Origin: Terasakiella sp. SH-1
GTDB taxonomy: Bacteria; Pseudomonadota; Alphaproteobacteria; Rhodospirillales; Terasakiellaceae
Direction of reading: 5' to 3'
NCBI RefSeq assembly: GCF_004564135.1
Contig: NZ_CP038255.1
Location: forward strand, 2,529,501 to 2,593,500
DNA: 64,000 nucleotides
Part shown: positions 32,914 to 39,277 of the stretch, one piece after another
Numbering within the stretch: position 1 is the stretch's first letter
Layout of the letters: every line of letters begins with the position of its first letter
Translations under genes and position numbers: made by a program
Notes under the pieces: model-generated
What the model was told of the DNA's origin: nothing
Databases searched by the model: none
The model's input: the letters and a program-made list of their open reading frames with translations, nothing else

Positions 32914-32973
32914 GACTGAATATAGAACATAACACGAACACATGCAAGCCCTAAATTCATTTTTTTCAAAAAA
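32877..32973 (-). repeat. Promoter repeat copy B
   Basis: A ~90% match to 26102-26200 in direct orientation. It forms the 3' end of the truncated type 1 gene and contains a leftward promoter that faces into the antisense strand of the lipoprotein array. Confidence 0.9.
32919..32947 (-). promoter_or_regulatory. LexA-box promoter, orphan copy
   Basis: Minus strand: TTGCAT (32947-32942), a 17-nt spacer, TATATT (32924-32919). The spacer contains GTTCGTGTTATGTTC (32939-32925), an exact GTTC-N7-GTTC. The first gene in its direction is 26244-27710, 5 kb away. Confidence 0.7.
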
Positions 32974-33200
32974 TATCACACCCCTGTAGGAACAAAGGAC
33001 AAGGAGAAGCTCCCTCCTAAATTCAGTTTTCCAGAACAGCACAACCTGTGAAAAGCTATCGCCCCCTGAAAAACTTCTACATATGTCGAAACTCCGTAAA
33101 AAAACGTATAAATTCAAGCATCTTCTCTTGTGAAACGTGATAAGAGCGTGCAAAGTAGTGTATCTCTTTATCTGAAAAAAAGCCCCTGTAGGAATTGAAA

Positions 33201-33557
33201 ATGAAAAACATCTTTGTAATCGACGATGACGAAATCATTCGCGATATCCTGCAACTTGGGCTGCAAAAAGCGGGTTACAACGTCGTCACGGCTGAAAATG
33301 GAATTAATTCAGCGGAGAAATGTAAAACCCATGAAATTGATCTGGTGATCAGTGATATTTTGATGGAAGACAAAGATGGGCTTGGCACTTTGATTGAACT
33401 ACGAGATCAATTGCCCACTATTCCGGTTCTGATCATGTCTTCCAGCACTGAATTTCTTGAAATTGCCAATCAGATTGGTGCCCGCGCCGTTTTGGAAAAG
33501 CCTATTATTATCCACAAGCTGGTCGATCTGATTGACGATATTTTATCTGATGACTAA
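33201..33557 (+). CDS. CheY-like single-domain response regulator
   Basis: 118 residues from ATG 33201 (AGGA upstream; the TTG at 33195 is unlikely). Complete receiver: acidic pocket Asp8/Asp9 (FVIDDDE), phospho-acceptor Asp52 (LVISDILMED), a Ser in IMSSSTE and the conserved Lys in LEKPI. No output domain. No kinase is nearby. It lies in the non-virion segment between scaffold and repeat B, so it is probably a passenger gene. Confidence 0.88.
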   Translation: MKNIFVIDDDEIIRDILQLGLQKAGYNVVTAENGINSAEKCKTHEIDLVISDILMEDKDGLGTLIELRDQLPTIPVLIMSSSTEFLEIANQIGARAVLEKPIIIHKLVDLIDDILSDD

Positions 33558-33578
33558 AGCCTTTATGAGTTAACGCTC

Positions 33579-34220
33579 TCATCCCTCTTTCAGGAAAACA
33601 GGCGTATCTCCTTCTTGCCATTGCCTGTGTTTTTTCATCACTTGCTTGAAGGTTTCATTTTCGAGAAACTGTTCAAACCAGGCAACGAGCGCAGAATAAG
33701 GGCTCTGTCTGAACCAGTGGATATCGACAAAGGCAAACTGACGGATAAAGGGAAAAATTCCGTAATCCGCCATATTTACCTGTTGTCCACCCAAAAAAGG
33801 CGCAGCCTCCAAACGGCTATTCAAATCCGCTAAAATAACTTCTGCTTTTGCTCGCTGTTCAAGGGGATCGACATCCTCATAACGGGCATAATATTTATAG
33901 CCGTCCAGATAATCCTTAAACACCCCATCGTTGCGATCAAGCAGATTGTCCACCACGATTTGATCGCCTTGCAACCAGCCTTCGGGGTCATGTTGCCCCA
34001 AAGCCCAGCGCATAATATCACGACTTTCATCAATCACACGGCCATCAGCTAATTGCAACACAGGCACAGTGCCCTTTGGGGAGATATCCAGCATGGCTTT
34101 GGGCTTCTCCCGCAAGACCACTTCGCGCAATTCAATGGACAGGCCACTGGCATATAAGGCCATACGTGCACGCATGGCATAAGGGCAACGGCGAAAACTA
34201 TATAAAATTGGATCAGTCAT
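33579..34220 (-). CDS. Glutathione S-transferase-like protein
   Basis: 213 residues from ATG 34220, chosen because GAGG lies just before it (the longer frame starts at 34235). N-terminal thioredoxin-like domain: ILYSFRRCPYAMRARMALYASG with a single cysteine, SPKGTVPVLQL and DESRDIMRWAL, then an all-helical C-terminal domain. The CPYAMR start resembles GSTs with a cysteine active site. It follows a 59-residue gene by 19 bases and converges with the receiver gene. Confidence 0.85.
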   Translation of the reverse strand: MTDPILYSFRRCPYAMRARMALYASGLSIELREVVLREKPKAMLDISPKGTVPVLQLADGRVIDESRDIMRWALGQHDPEGWLQGDQIVVDNLLDRNDGVFKDYLDGYKYYARYEDVDPLEQRAKAEVILADLNSRLEAAPFLGGQQVNMADYGIFPFIRQFAFVDIHWFRQSPYSALVAWFEQFLENETFKQVMKKHRQWQEGDTPVFLKEG

Positions 34221-34239
34221 ATCCTCACTATACACAGGC

Positions 34240-34419
34240 TCAAGCCATGCCGTCAGCTTCTCTTTCCTCTAAATCCACCAGCCCTTCCAGATTGATTGAC
34301 AGTCCATTGAGCAAATAACAGAGAGCTTCCCAGGATAAAGCCTGAGACAAGGCACTGCGATAGCCTTCTGGCAGAGTATGTACACCGCTAAAGACCACTT
34401 CCAATTCACGTCCGTTCAT
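34240..34419 (-). CDS. Small protein of 59 residues upstream of the GST gene
   Basis: It runs from ATG 34419, preceded by GGAGG, to a TGA at 34240. The translation starts MNGRELEVVFSG, continues LPEGYRSALSQALSWEALCY and ends EEREADGMA. It is acidic and helical. No family recognised. The strong ribosome binding site and tight spacing to the GST gene support it as real. Confidence 0.6.
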   Translation of the reverse strand: MNGRELEVVFSGVHTLPEGYRSALSQALSWEALCYLLNGLSINLEGLVDLEEREADGMA

Positions 34420-34447
34420 TGTTCTTCCTCCTTCTTATAATAAAGTG

Positions 34448-34500
34448 TGTCACCCCCGCACAAAAGGCGGGGGGCCCGACAACGGGCTTTCCATATCAAC
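34448..34500 (-). terminator. GC-rich hairpins after the scaffold gene
   Basis: Two stems on the minus strand, GCCCG/CGGGC and CCCCGC/GCGGGG, lie between the scaffold stop and the 59-residue gene. The T-run is poor, so a termination role is uncertain. Confidence 0.35.
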
Positions 34501-34517
34501 AGAAATGACACCTCAAA

Positions 34518-35192
34518 TTAATCGGGATACAAACGGCGAAAACCGTTACGTACCTGTTCGACAATCATCGGATCACGATCACGCCAATAGCGGGGATCAC
34601 GCATCAATTTACGTACGTCATCTTCACTACGTAGACCATGAGCATCGTGAACACGGGCCATGGATGGCTCCCCTTCTCCTTTATTCATCATGTCATACAA
34701 GGTCATCACCCCGTCATAAGAACAGCCCATGGCCTCCAACGCATCAGGGCCGAATTTTTGTGCGCCCCAGGTGCGCAACTGACGTGCGGTTTCCAGCCAG
34801 CGCTCTTCCCCACCAAATTTTTCGCAAAGGCGGTCAACCTGTTGCTGAGCATGGAGTTCTGCCATGATTTCTACCACAAGGGGTTCCAACGCCTCATGGG
34901 CCAGATCATAAACCAGCTGCACCTGTTCATTACTGAATCCCGCACGATGCAACCGTTCATTCACCATTGCATCATTTTGAAACAGGTCACTCTTACATTC
35001 GACGCAATATTGTGAATGATGTTCGGGGACCTGACGATGCAAACCTGCCCCGACTTTACGTTCCATATCACGATAAGAGCGCGACATCGCTTCCAGACGG
35101 GCCTGCCCTTTTTGCTCATCCCAAAATTTCTTTGGCAGGTAAGACGGGCAATTACAATCCGCCCCATTTTTGTCTTCAATTACACTTGTCAT
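34518..35192 (-). CDS. Capsid assembly (scaffold-type) protein
   Basis: 224 residues. LEAMSRSYRDMERKVG near the N-terminus and the ending RDPRYWRDRDPMIVEQVRNGFRRLYPD are typical of capsid assembly proteins between portal and capsid genes in T7-like prophages. It is helical and charged. A Cys-rich N-terminus (CNCPSYLPKKFW, CVECK) is an unusual addition. Its capsid partner gene is displaced by the cassette. Confidence 0.75.
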   Translation of the reverse strand: MTSVIEDKNGADCNCPSYLPKKFWDEQKGQARLEAMSRSYRDMERKVGAGLHRQVPEHHSQYCVECKSDLFQNDAMVNERLHRAGFSNEQVQLVYDLAHEALEPLVVEIMAELHAQQQVDRLCEKFGGEERWLETARQLRTWGAQKFGPDALEAMGCSYDGVMTLYDMMNKGEGEPSMARVHDAHGLRSEDDVRKLMRDPRYWRDRDPMIVEQVRNGFRRLYPD

Positions 35193-35219
35193 ATTTATTC
35201 ACCTTTTGTTCCTATTTTA

Positions 35220-35489
35220 TTACCCTTCACGGCCCTGTCGGACCAACCCCATCATGTAAGACACCAAATAACGCTGGCCTTCCAGATGACGTAAAATCCC
35301 GTTATGGGCATTGGCCCCCAAGGGACGTGCTAAAGTCATTTCCGCCAAATGGGACAAAACCGCCTCCCCTTCAGGGCCGGAAAAACACCGGGCAAACTGT
35401 GCGGGTAAATCTTCGGGGACTTCATTACTGCCCCCTTCATTCAGCGCCTTATCAAACCAGGCCCATCCGAGATCACTGAGTTTGGGCAT
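35220..35489 (-). CDS. Bbp19-like phage protein
   Basis: 89 residues. FARCFSGPEGEAVLSHLAEMTLARPL followed by EGQRYLVSYMMGLVRQG matches the small Bbp19-like domain found next to podovirus portal genes. Function unknown. It overlaps the portal gene end by 17 bases and precedes the scaffold gene, the standard order. Confidence 0.65.
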   Translation of the reverse strand: MPKLSDLGWAWFDKALNEGGSNEVPEDLPAQFARCFSGPEGEAVLSHLAEMTLARPLGANAHNGILRHLEGQRYLVSYMMGLVRQGREG

Positions 35490-37071
35490 TAGACATCTCC
35501 TTCATCATTTCTTGTAACTGTTCAGGGTTTTGCATCATTTCCTGCGCCATCTCCCCAATCTGTCCCATATCCATTCCCCCAGCAGCCCCCATGGCCGGGT
35601 CTTGCTGCATCTCTTCCTCTGATTTAAGGATTTCACCAGGAACGCCATAGGCTTTGGCCAGAAAACGCGCTGTTTTGATCGGGTCAATCAGCCCCATAGC
35701 CTGTGGTCCGATACTGCCAAGAGATTGCATCCAGGCCAGAATATCTTGGGCCTCTTTGCGGGTCTGCTGACGCGCCAGCGGGGATTTATATTGTAAGTCA
35801 ATATGACGCCCATCAATGCGCAATCCATTGACCTCACCACGACGATTAAGGATTGAGAGTGCCCGCACCACAAGAGGTGTCAGAAGTTCCGCCTGCAAAC
35901 GGCCATAGGTCGCCCCTAAAATTCGTGCCATTTCAGCAGAACGTTCCAACACTTCGGTGGCCGTCATCTGCTTGCCATCGGTTGCCCCAAGCTTATCAGC
36001 CAACAAGGCATGACGGATGCGCTTGCGCAATTCTTCCAACACGACCTGTGACAAGTCAAAACTGCCCGGACTTTGCAGCGGTGTCAGCCCTGCTGAGCCG
36101 ACTGCTTTAGGAATGATGGTACCGGGGACCAGTTTGATGGTCGCCGGGTTAAGCACCCCATCATCATCGGCCTGCCAAATCCCGGTAACAGCAATGGAAG
36201 CATTTTTCAAGGCCAGTTCCACAACCTTATTAGCCGTTTTAATATCGGGCAGCGCCTTCATCACCGGAGAGCGGCCATAGCTTTCCCCCGGTGCCTTAAG
36301 CCAGCGAAAGCTGATGAAAGGGGATTGGTTAAACATTCCCCGTCGCAAGACAACAGGTTCCCCCAAGCGGGCATACCCATGTTCCAGCACAGCGATATAA
36401 TCAAAACGCGGACCATTTTCGACCACAGCTTCAACGACACTATATTTATCGTCCTTGTTTTTTTCTGCCCGTGCAATCAAATCAGCAGGCAGCTGACTTT
36501 CTGCAAAACGGGTTCGCAAATGGTCAAAGGTCATTTCGCTGCGCCTGAACGTATCTGTCAGCATGCCGCCTAAACCTTCTTCCAGCATCACTTGTGATAA
36601 GGGAACCGCACAGAAGCGGAAGGCCGATGCCTCCCCGGCAGGGGCTTCTTCAAACATCAAACAGGCACTGCCTACCGTAACCAGATCAAGAAAGCACTGG
36701 TGCATTTCAATTGAAAAATTCGAACGCTCAAAATGGGTCTGTAGCACCTGAGATGCTTTGTCCAGCTCCTGATTAAGCTGTTGCAATTGCTCATCAGGAA
36801 CTTCCGGCCCAGCCGTTAAGCCAAACCATCTTGCCCACGGCGGGGTCAGGTGGGCCAGCATACTGGCGGCCAATTGGTCCACAGCATCAGGGGCGGTTCC
36901 GTCAAACAACTTGTCGGCCCGTTTTTCCCCTGGTGTGCCCCCACTGAAAAAACCGCTGCGATGAGGCAAGGCATAATCATAGCATTCCTGCCAGTGCCCT
37001 TCCCAAATGCCACGTTTTTCCTTGGCCTTTTGAAAGCGTTCCAGCACCTCTTTCGGTGTGAGTTCGCTCAT
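35473..37071 (-). CDS. Head-tail connector (portal) protein
   Basis: 532 residues, the usual length for T7-like portals. Early motifs: RADKLFDGTAPDAVDQLAASMLAHLTPPWARWFGL; later KQMTATEVLERSAEMARILGATYGRLQAELLTPLV, a family signature. It forms the dodecameric ring through which DNA enters the head. A Met/Gln-rich tail (MGQIGEMAQEMMQNPEQLQEMM) is present. Nothing in the reading frame is broken. Confidence 0.92.
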   Translation of the reverse strand: MSELTPKEVLERFQKAKEKRGIWEGHWQECYDYALPHRSGFFSGGTPGEKRADKLFDGTAPDAVDQLAASMLAHLTPPWARWFGLTAGPEVPDEQLQQLNQELDKASQVLQTHFERSNFSIEMHQCFLDLVTVGSACLMFEEAPAGEASAFRFCAVPLSQVMLEEGLGGMLTDTFRRSEMTFDHLRTRFAESQLPADLIARAEKNKDDKYSVVEAVVENGPRFDYIAVLEHGYARLGEPVVLRRGMFNQSPFISFRWLKAPGESYGRSPVMKALPDIKTANKVVELALKNASIAVTGIWQADDDGVLNPATIKLVPGTIIPKAVGSAGLTPLQSPGSFDLSQVVLEELRKRIRHALLADKLGATDGKQMTATEVLERSAEMARILGATYGRLQAELLTPLVVRALSILNRRGEVNGLRIDGRHIDLQYKSPLARQQTRKEAQDILAWMQSLGSIGPQAMGLIDPIKTARFLAKAYGVPGEILKSEEEMQQDPAMGAAGGMDMGQIGEMAQEMMQNPEQLQEMMKEMSNAQTQ

Positions 37072-37072
37072 A

Positions 37073-37282
37073 TCAATCTCCTAATAACTGTTTGCCTGTC
37101 TGTTGACTGCCTTCGTTTTTCTCCAAGCCTCGCCAAGAGGTTTGAATCGTACCTTGGCGACCACGGCGACGGCGTTCCATATTTTTCAGGCGCTCTTCAC
37201 GTTCAGCTTCTGCCGGATCTGGCGGAGCTGGCGGCTCTGGTGGTGGTGCAGGCGGTTCCGGGCTGGAAAACATTCCTCCCAT
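37073..37282 (-). CDS. Small proline-rich phage protein upstream of the portal gene
   Basis: 69 residues. A proline-rich N-terminus (SPEPPAPPPEPPAPPDP), an Arg-rich helix, then RRRRGRQGTIQTSWRGL...LLGD. The GRxGTIxTSxxGL...LLG ending recurs in short proteins directly before podovirus portal genes. It ends one base before the portal start. Role unknown. Confidence 0.65.
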   Translation of the reverse strand: MGGMFSSPEPPAPPPEPPAPPDPAEAEREERLKNMERRRRGRQGTIQTSWRGLEKNEGSQQTGKQLLGD

Positions 37283-37322
37283 AAGACTTCTCCTTATTAA
37301 ATTGTTGAAATATTGCGGGACT

Positions 37323-37347
37323 ATAAAAAGGCAGCTTCAAGCTGCTT
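37323..37347 (-). terminator. Second hairpin before the portal operon
   Basis: GCAGC/GCTGC with a 5-nt loop and a following T-run on the minus strand, placed just after the stronger terminator at 37361. Confidence 0.5.
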
Positions 37348-37360
37348 CCAATTGCCCAAT

Positions 37361-37391
37361 AAAAAAGCCCTTCGGGGGTTCCCGAAAGGCT
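37361..37391 (-). terminator. Terminator inside the leader of the portal operon
   Basis: On the minus strand AGCCTTTCGGG pairs with CCCGAAGGGCT, followed by six T. It lies immediately after the conserved leader sequence (37391-37420), so a transcript from promoter C meets it within about 60 bases. Confidence 0.85.
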
Positions 37392-37428
37392 CCAGTCACA
37401 CTTCTCCTGTTGACTGAGCCTAGATTTA
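37391..37428 (-). repeat. Leader repeat copy C (partial)
   Basis: It shares about 28 bases of transcribed leader with copies A and B (minus strand CTCAGTCAACAGGAGAAG, then TGTGAC), at the same distance from a different -10 element. The LexA box and the upstream half are absent. Confidence 0.8.
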
Positions 37429-37451
37429 GCAGCTACTCACACAAAAGTCAA
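37423..37451 (-). promoter_or_regulatory. Promoter C for the portal operon
   Basis: Minus strand: TTGACT (37451-37446), a 17-nt spacer, TAAATC (37428-37423). There is no GTTC-N7-GTTC here, unlike promoters A and B. The conserved leader starts right after the -10. Confidence 0.6.
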
Positions 37452-37835
37452 TACTTTATTTCCTATATTTTCACTTTTTGTTCTTTTTATATATTGATAC
37501 AACTGCCAAGGTGTCTGAACAAAGCAATCACGGATACCCAACAAACGCTTCACCACTTCCACACAGCTCATGGGTGCCCATGGAAAAGCTTGCGCCCGTT
37601 CCTGAGCGATCTCAACAGATTGAACCCGCATTCCCATTTCGTGATACCATGAGATCAAACCGGTCAACTCATAGCCTTCCAGAACTTTGATCGTCAAATG
37701 ATGGCTCATCGGATCAACCCAAACATGCCCCCGGTCTGTTTCCAGAATAATAAAACAATGGCGAAAGCCAGGACGCAAAAACCTTAACCACCATAATCCG
37801 CTATTGTCGCTATAAACCACTAACGCTTTTGACAT
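37437..37835 (-). CDS. Putative permuted NlpC/P60-like protein
   Basis: 132 residues from ATG 37835, which has GAAAGGGA upstream; the frame opens earlier inside the neighbouring gene. MSKALVVYSDNSGLWWLRFLRPGFRHCFIILE carries a histidine in a hydrophobic strand; PMSCVEVVKRLLGI later carries a cysteine at a helix start. His before Cys in this spacing recalls the circularly permuted NlpC/P60 (YiiX/LRAT-like) fold. If correct, it could be a peptidase or amidase. It overlaps the gene upstream by 16 bases and precedes promoter C. Confidence 0.5.
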   Translation of the reverse strand: MSKALVVYSDNSGLWWLRFLRPGFRHCFIILETDRGHVWVDPMSHHLTIKVLEGYELTGLISWYHEMGMRVQSVEIAQERAQAFPWAPMSCVEVVKRLLGIRDCFVQTPWQLYQYIKRTKSENIGNKVLTFV

Positions 37836-38200
37836 TGTACAATCCCTTTCTTTTGTAGCGCATCGCCCAAACGTTCCAACGCCTCTTTCCATAACGGCAC
37901 ATCACGCTGTTCTTCACGGGCATATTCATCTGGCGGCGTTAATTTCTCCCCATAGGCCCCCAAAACCTGAAGATGGGGGTTTTCAATCAGGCGCTGACGA
38001 TAAATATCCATGACAGCGCGATAGACATCATCTGGGTCACACGGGCGTGGTGTTTCCACCATTCCGGCAATGAAGCGTGCCCCATCCATCCGCATAAGCT
38101 GACAGCGCGAAAACCAAAACCAGGCTTCTTCCCCATCCGCAAAAGGGACTGTTTCCACATCATGGGTGGGGGGCAAAACAATTCTTCTCGTCGTTGACAT
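37820..38200 (-). CDS. Conserved protein, first gene of the leftward cluster
   Basis: 126 residues from ATG 38200 (AGAGGG upstream). EEAWFWFSRCQLMRMDGARFIAGMVETPRPCDPDDVYRAVMDIYRQ is a pattern I associate with a conserved alphaproteobacterial family of unknown function, found near phage-type genes. Helical, no signal. It is the first gene behind the LexA-box promoter at 38232, so it should be the first SOS-induced product; a regulatory or early role is possible but unproven. Confidence 0.55.
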   Translation of the reverse strand: MSTTRRIVLPPTHDVETVPFADGEEAWFWFSRCQLMRMDGARFIAGMVETPRPCDPDDVYRAVMDIYRQRLIENPHLQVLGAYGEKLTPPDEYAREEQRDVPLWKEALERLGDALQKKGIVQCQKR

Positions 38201-38231
38201 ATACAAAACCCTCTGGTGCATTAATTAATCA

Positions 38232-38246
38232 GAACACAACAAGAAC
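38232..38246 (-). promoter_or_regulatory. LexA box at the head of the leftward cluster
   Basis: GTTCTTGTTGTGTTC on the minus strand is an exact GTTC-N7-GTTC. It lies just downstream of the -10 of the candidate promoter at 38250-38277 and 32 bases before the first start codon. Confidence 0.75.
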
Positions 38247-38249
38247 ATT

Positions 38250-38277
38250 TAAATACAGCAAAAGATTCCCAAGTCAA
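38250..38277 (-). promoter_or_regulatory. Candidate leftward promoter of the cluster
   Basis: Minus strand: TTGACT (38277-38272), a 16-nt spacer, TATTTA (38255-38250). The LexA box starts four bases downstream of the -10. Confidence 0.5.
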
Positions 38278-38336
38278 CTCAAAGTTTTGAAAAAATTCCT
38301 ATAGCATTATTTTCCTCCATCTATGATAATGCGCCT

Positions 38337-38969
38337 ATGTTAAAACATGCAGACATATGGCGCGCCGTTGACAGGCTGGCACAAGAATATGGTTTATCGG
38401 CTTCCGGCCTTGCCAAAAAAGCGGGTTTGGACCCCACCACATTTAACAAAAGCAAACGCCTGACACGGGAAGGAAAAGCCCGCTGGCCGAGCACAGAAAG
38501 TATTGCCAAGATTTTAGAGGCAACAAATTCCAGCCTGACAGAATTCATGGGCTATATTCACGGAGAAACAGGGCGTGGTGTGATTCGCAATGTGCCCCTG
38601 ATTGGCCTGGCCCAAGCAGGGTCTCAAGGTTTTTTCGATGATGCGGGCTATCCCACAGGCGGTAGCTGGGATGAAATTCCCTTCCCCGATGTTCCCGACT
38701 CCAATGCCTATGCCCTGGAAATTACAGGGGCCAGTATGGAACCGGTTTATCGCGATGGCGACCTTGTGCTTGTCTCCCCCAGCGCCAGTATTCGCCGGGG
38801 GGATCGGGTCATTGTCAAGACTCACGAAGGCGAAGTTATGGCCAAACAGCTACGCCGACGTTCTGCACGTAAAATTGAACTGCAATCCCTGAACCCCGAT
38901 TACGAAGATCGTACTTTTGCCATGGAAGAGATTGTCTGGATTCACCGAATTATCTGGGCCTCCCAATAA
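38337..38969 (+). CDS. Xre-type HTH / S24 peptidase regulator (LexA/CI-like)
   Basis: 210 residues. The N-terminal HTH (LSASGLAKKAGLDPTTFNKSKRLT, about 20-43) is followed by a S24 self-cleavage domain: cleavage pair Ala94-Gly95 (LAQAGSQG), nucleophile Ser133 (GASMEP) and Lys170 (VMAKQL), with the 37-residue Ser-Lys spacing of LexA. Similar regulators are conserved on alphaproteobacterial chromosomes and need not be phage-borne. It is divergent from the cluster across a 136-base gap that also holds a LexA box, so it may control the cluster in response to RecA filaments. Confidence 0.85.
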   Translation: MLKHADIWRAVDRLAQEYGLSASGLAKKAGLDPTTFNKSKRLTREGKARWPSTESIAKILEATNSSLTEFMGYIHGETGRGVIRNVPLIGLAQAGSQGFFDDAGYPTGGSWDEIPFPDVPDSNAYALEITGASMEPVYRDGDLVLVSPSASIRRGDRVIVKTHEGEVMAKQLRRRSARKIELQSLNPDYEDRTFAMEEIVWIHRIIWASQ

Positions 38970-39037
38970 TTCGCCCTTCCCCTTTACTTTTTAGGCGACT
39001 CTAACTAGGTCTATTTTCCTAACAAAAGGAAAATGCC

Positions 39038-39277
39038 ATGACCTGTCTTGAAAACCGTTTTAACGGACCCATCCCAAAACATTTACATCCCGCCTCTTTT
39101 TCACCAAGTCGTGAACGAGAACTTATTGGGAAACTTTTACAGAGTCGCTTACAACGCCGCTGCGAAGTCAAAAAAAACTTCAAATCCCCACACTCTCCCC
39201 CAACATATATAAAAGACATACGACAGGGAGAGAAGAATGGGAAATATTGGCAGCGGACTGACCTGGACATACTGTGA
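39038..39277 (+). CDS. Possible small protein of 79 residues
   Basis: It begins ATG 39038 after AAAGGAAA and reads MTCLENRFNGPIPKHLHPASF, then a basic helical stretch. It overlaps the aminotransferase start by 41 bases in another frame. The good ribosome binding site argues for it; the lack of any recognisable family and the long overlap argue against. Confidence 0.3.
   Translation: MTCLENRFNGPIPKHLHPASFSPSRERELIGKLLQSRLQRRCEVKKNFKSPHSPPTYIKDIRQGEKNGKYWQRTDLDIL

Larger units (their letters stand above)
26102..32973. mobile_element. Cassette bounded by promoter repeats A and B
   Basis: A 6.9-kb segment between two direct repeats. It carries the proline-rich protein and the secreted/lipoprotein array. 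No transposase or recombinase is present. The last array gene ends inside repeat B. Recombination between the repeats would remove the whole segment and leave one functional capsid promoter. Confidence 0.6.
15395..38200 (-). mobile_element. T7-like structural gene cluster (phage-derived), SOS-box controlled
   Basis: Leftward-transcribed virion genes in podovirus order: portal, scaffold, capsid, decoration, tail tubular A, tail tubular B, tail fibre, fibre tips, terminases, lysis genes. About 8 kb of non-virion genes is inserted between scaffold and capsid. No integrase, replication protein, polymerase, att repeat or tRNA boundary was found; the flanks are gcrA and an Xre/S24 regulator. LexA boxes lie at 38232, 26151 and 32925. 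The edges given are the outermost phage-type genes, not proven element ends. Confidence 0.8.

Noticed and set aside
26102-32973. Composite transposon explanation for the flanking repeats
   Set aside because: No transposase or inverted terminal repeats; the repeats are promoters in direct orientation, which fits recombination or duplication better.
38337-38969. The Xre/S24 protein as a definite phage CI repressor
   Set aside because: Close relatives by sequence pattern occur as ordinary chromosomal regulators in Alphaproteobacteria, so prophage origin cannot be assumed; kept as a regulator of uncertain target.
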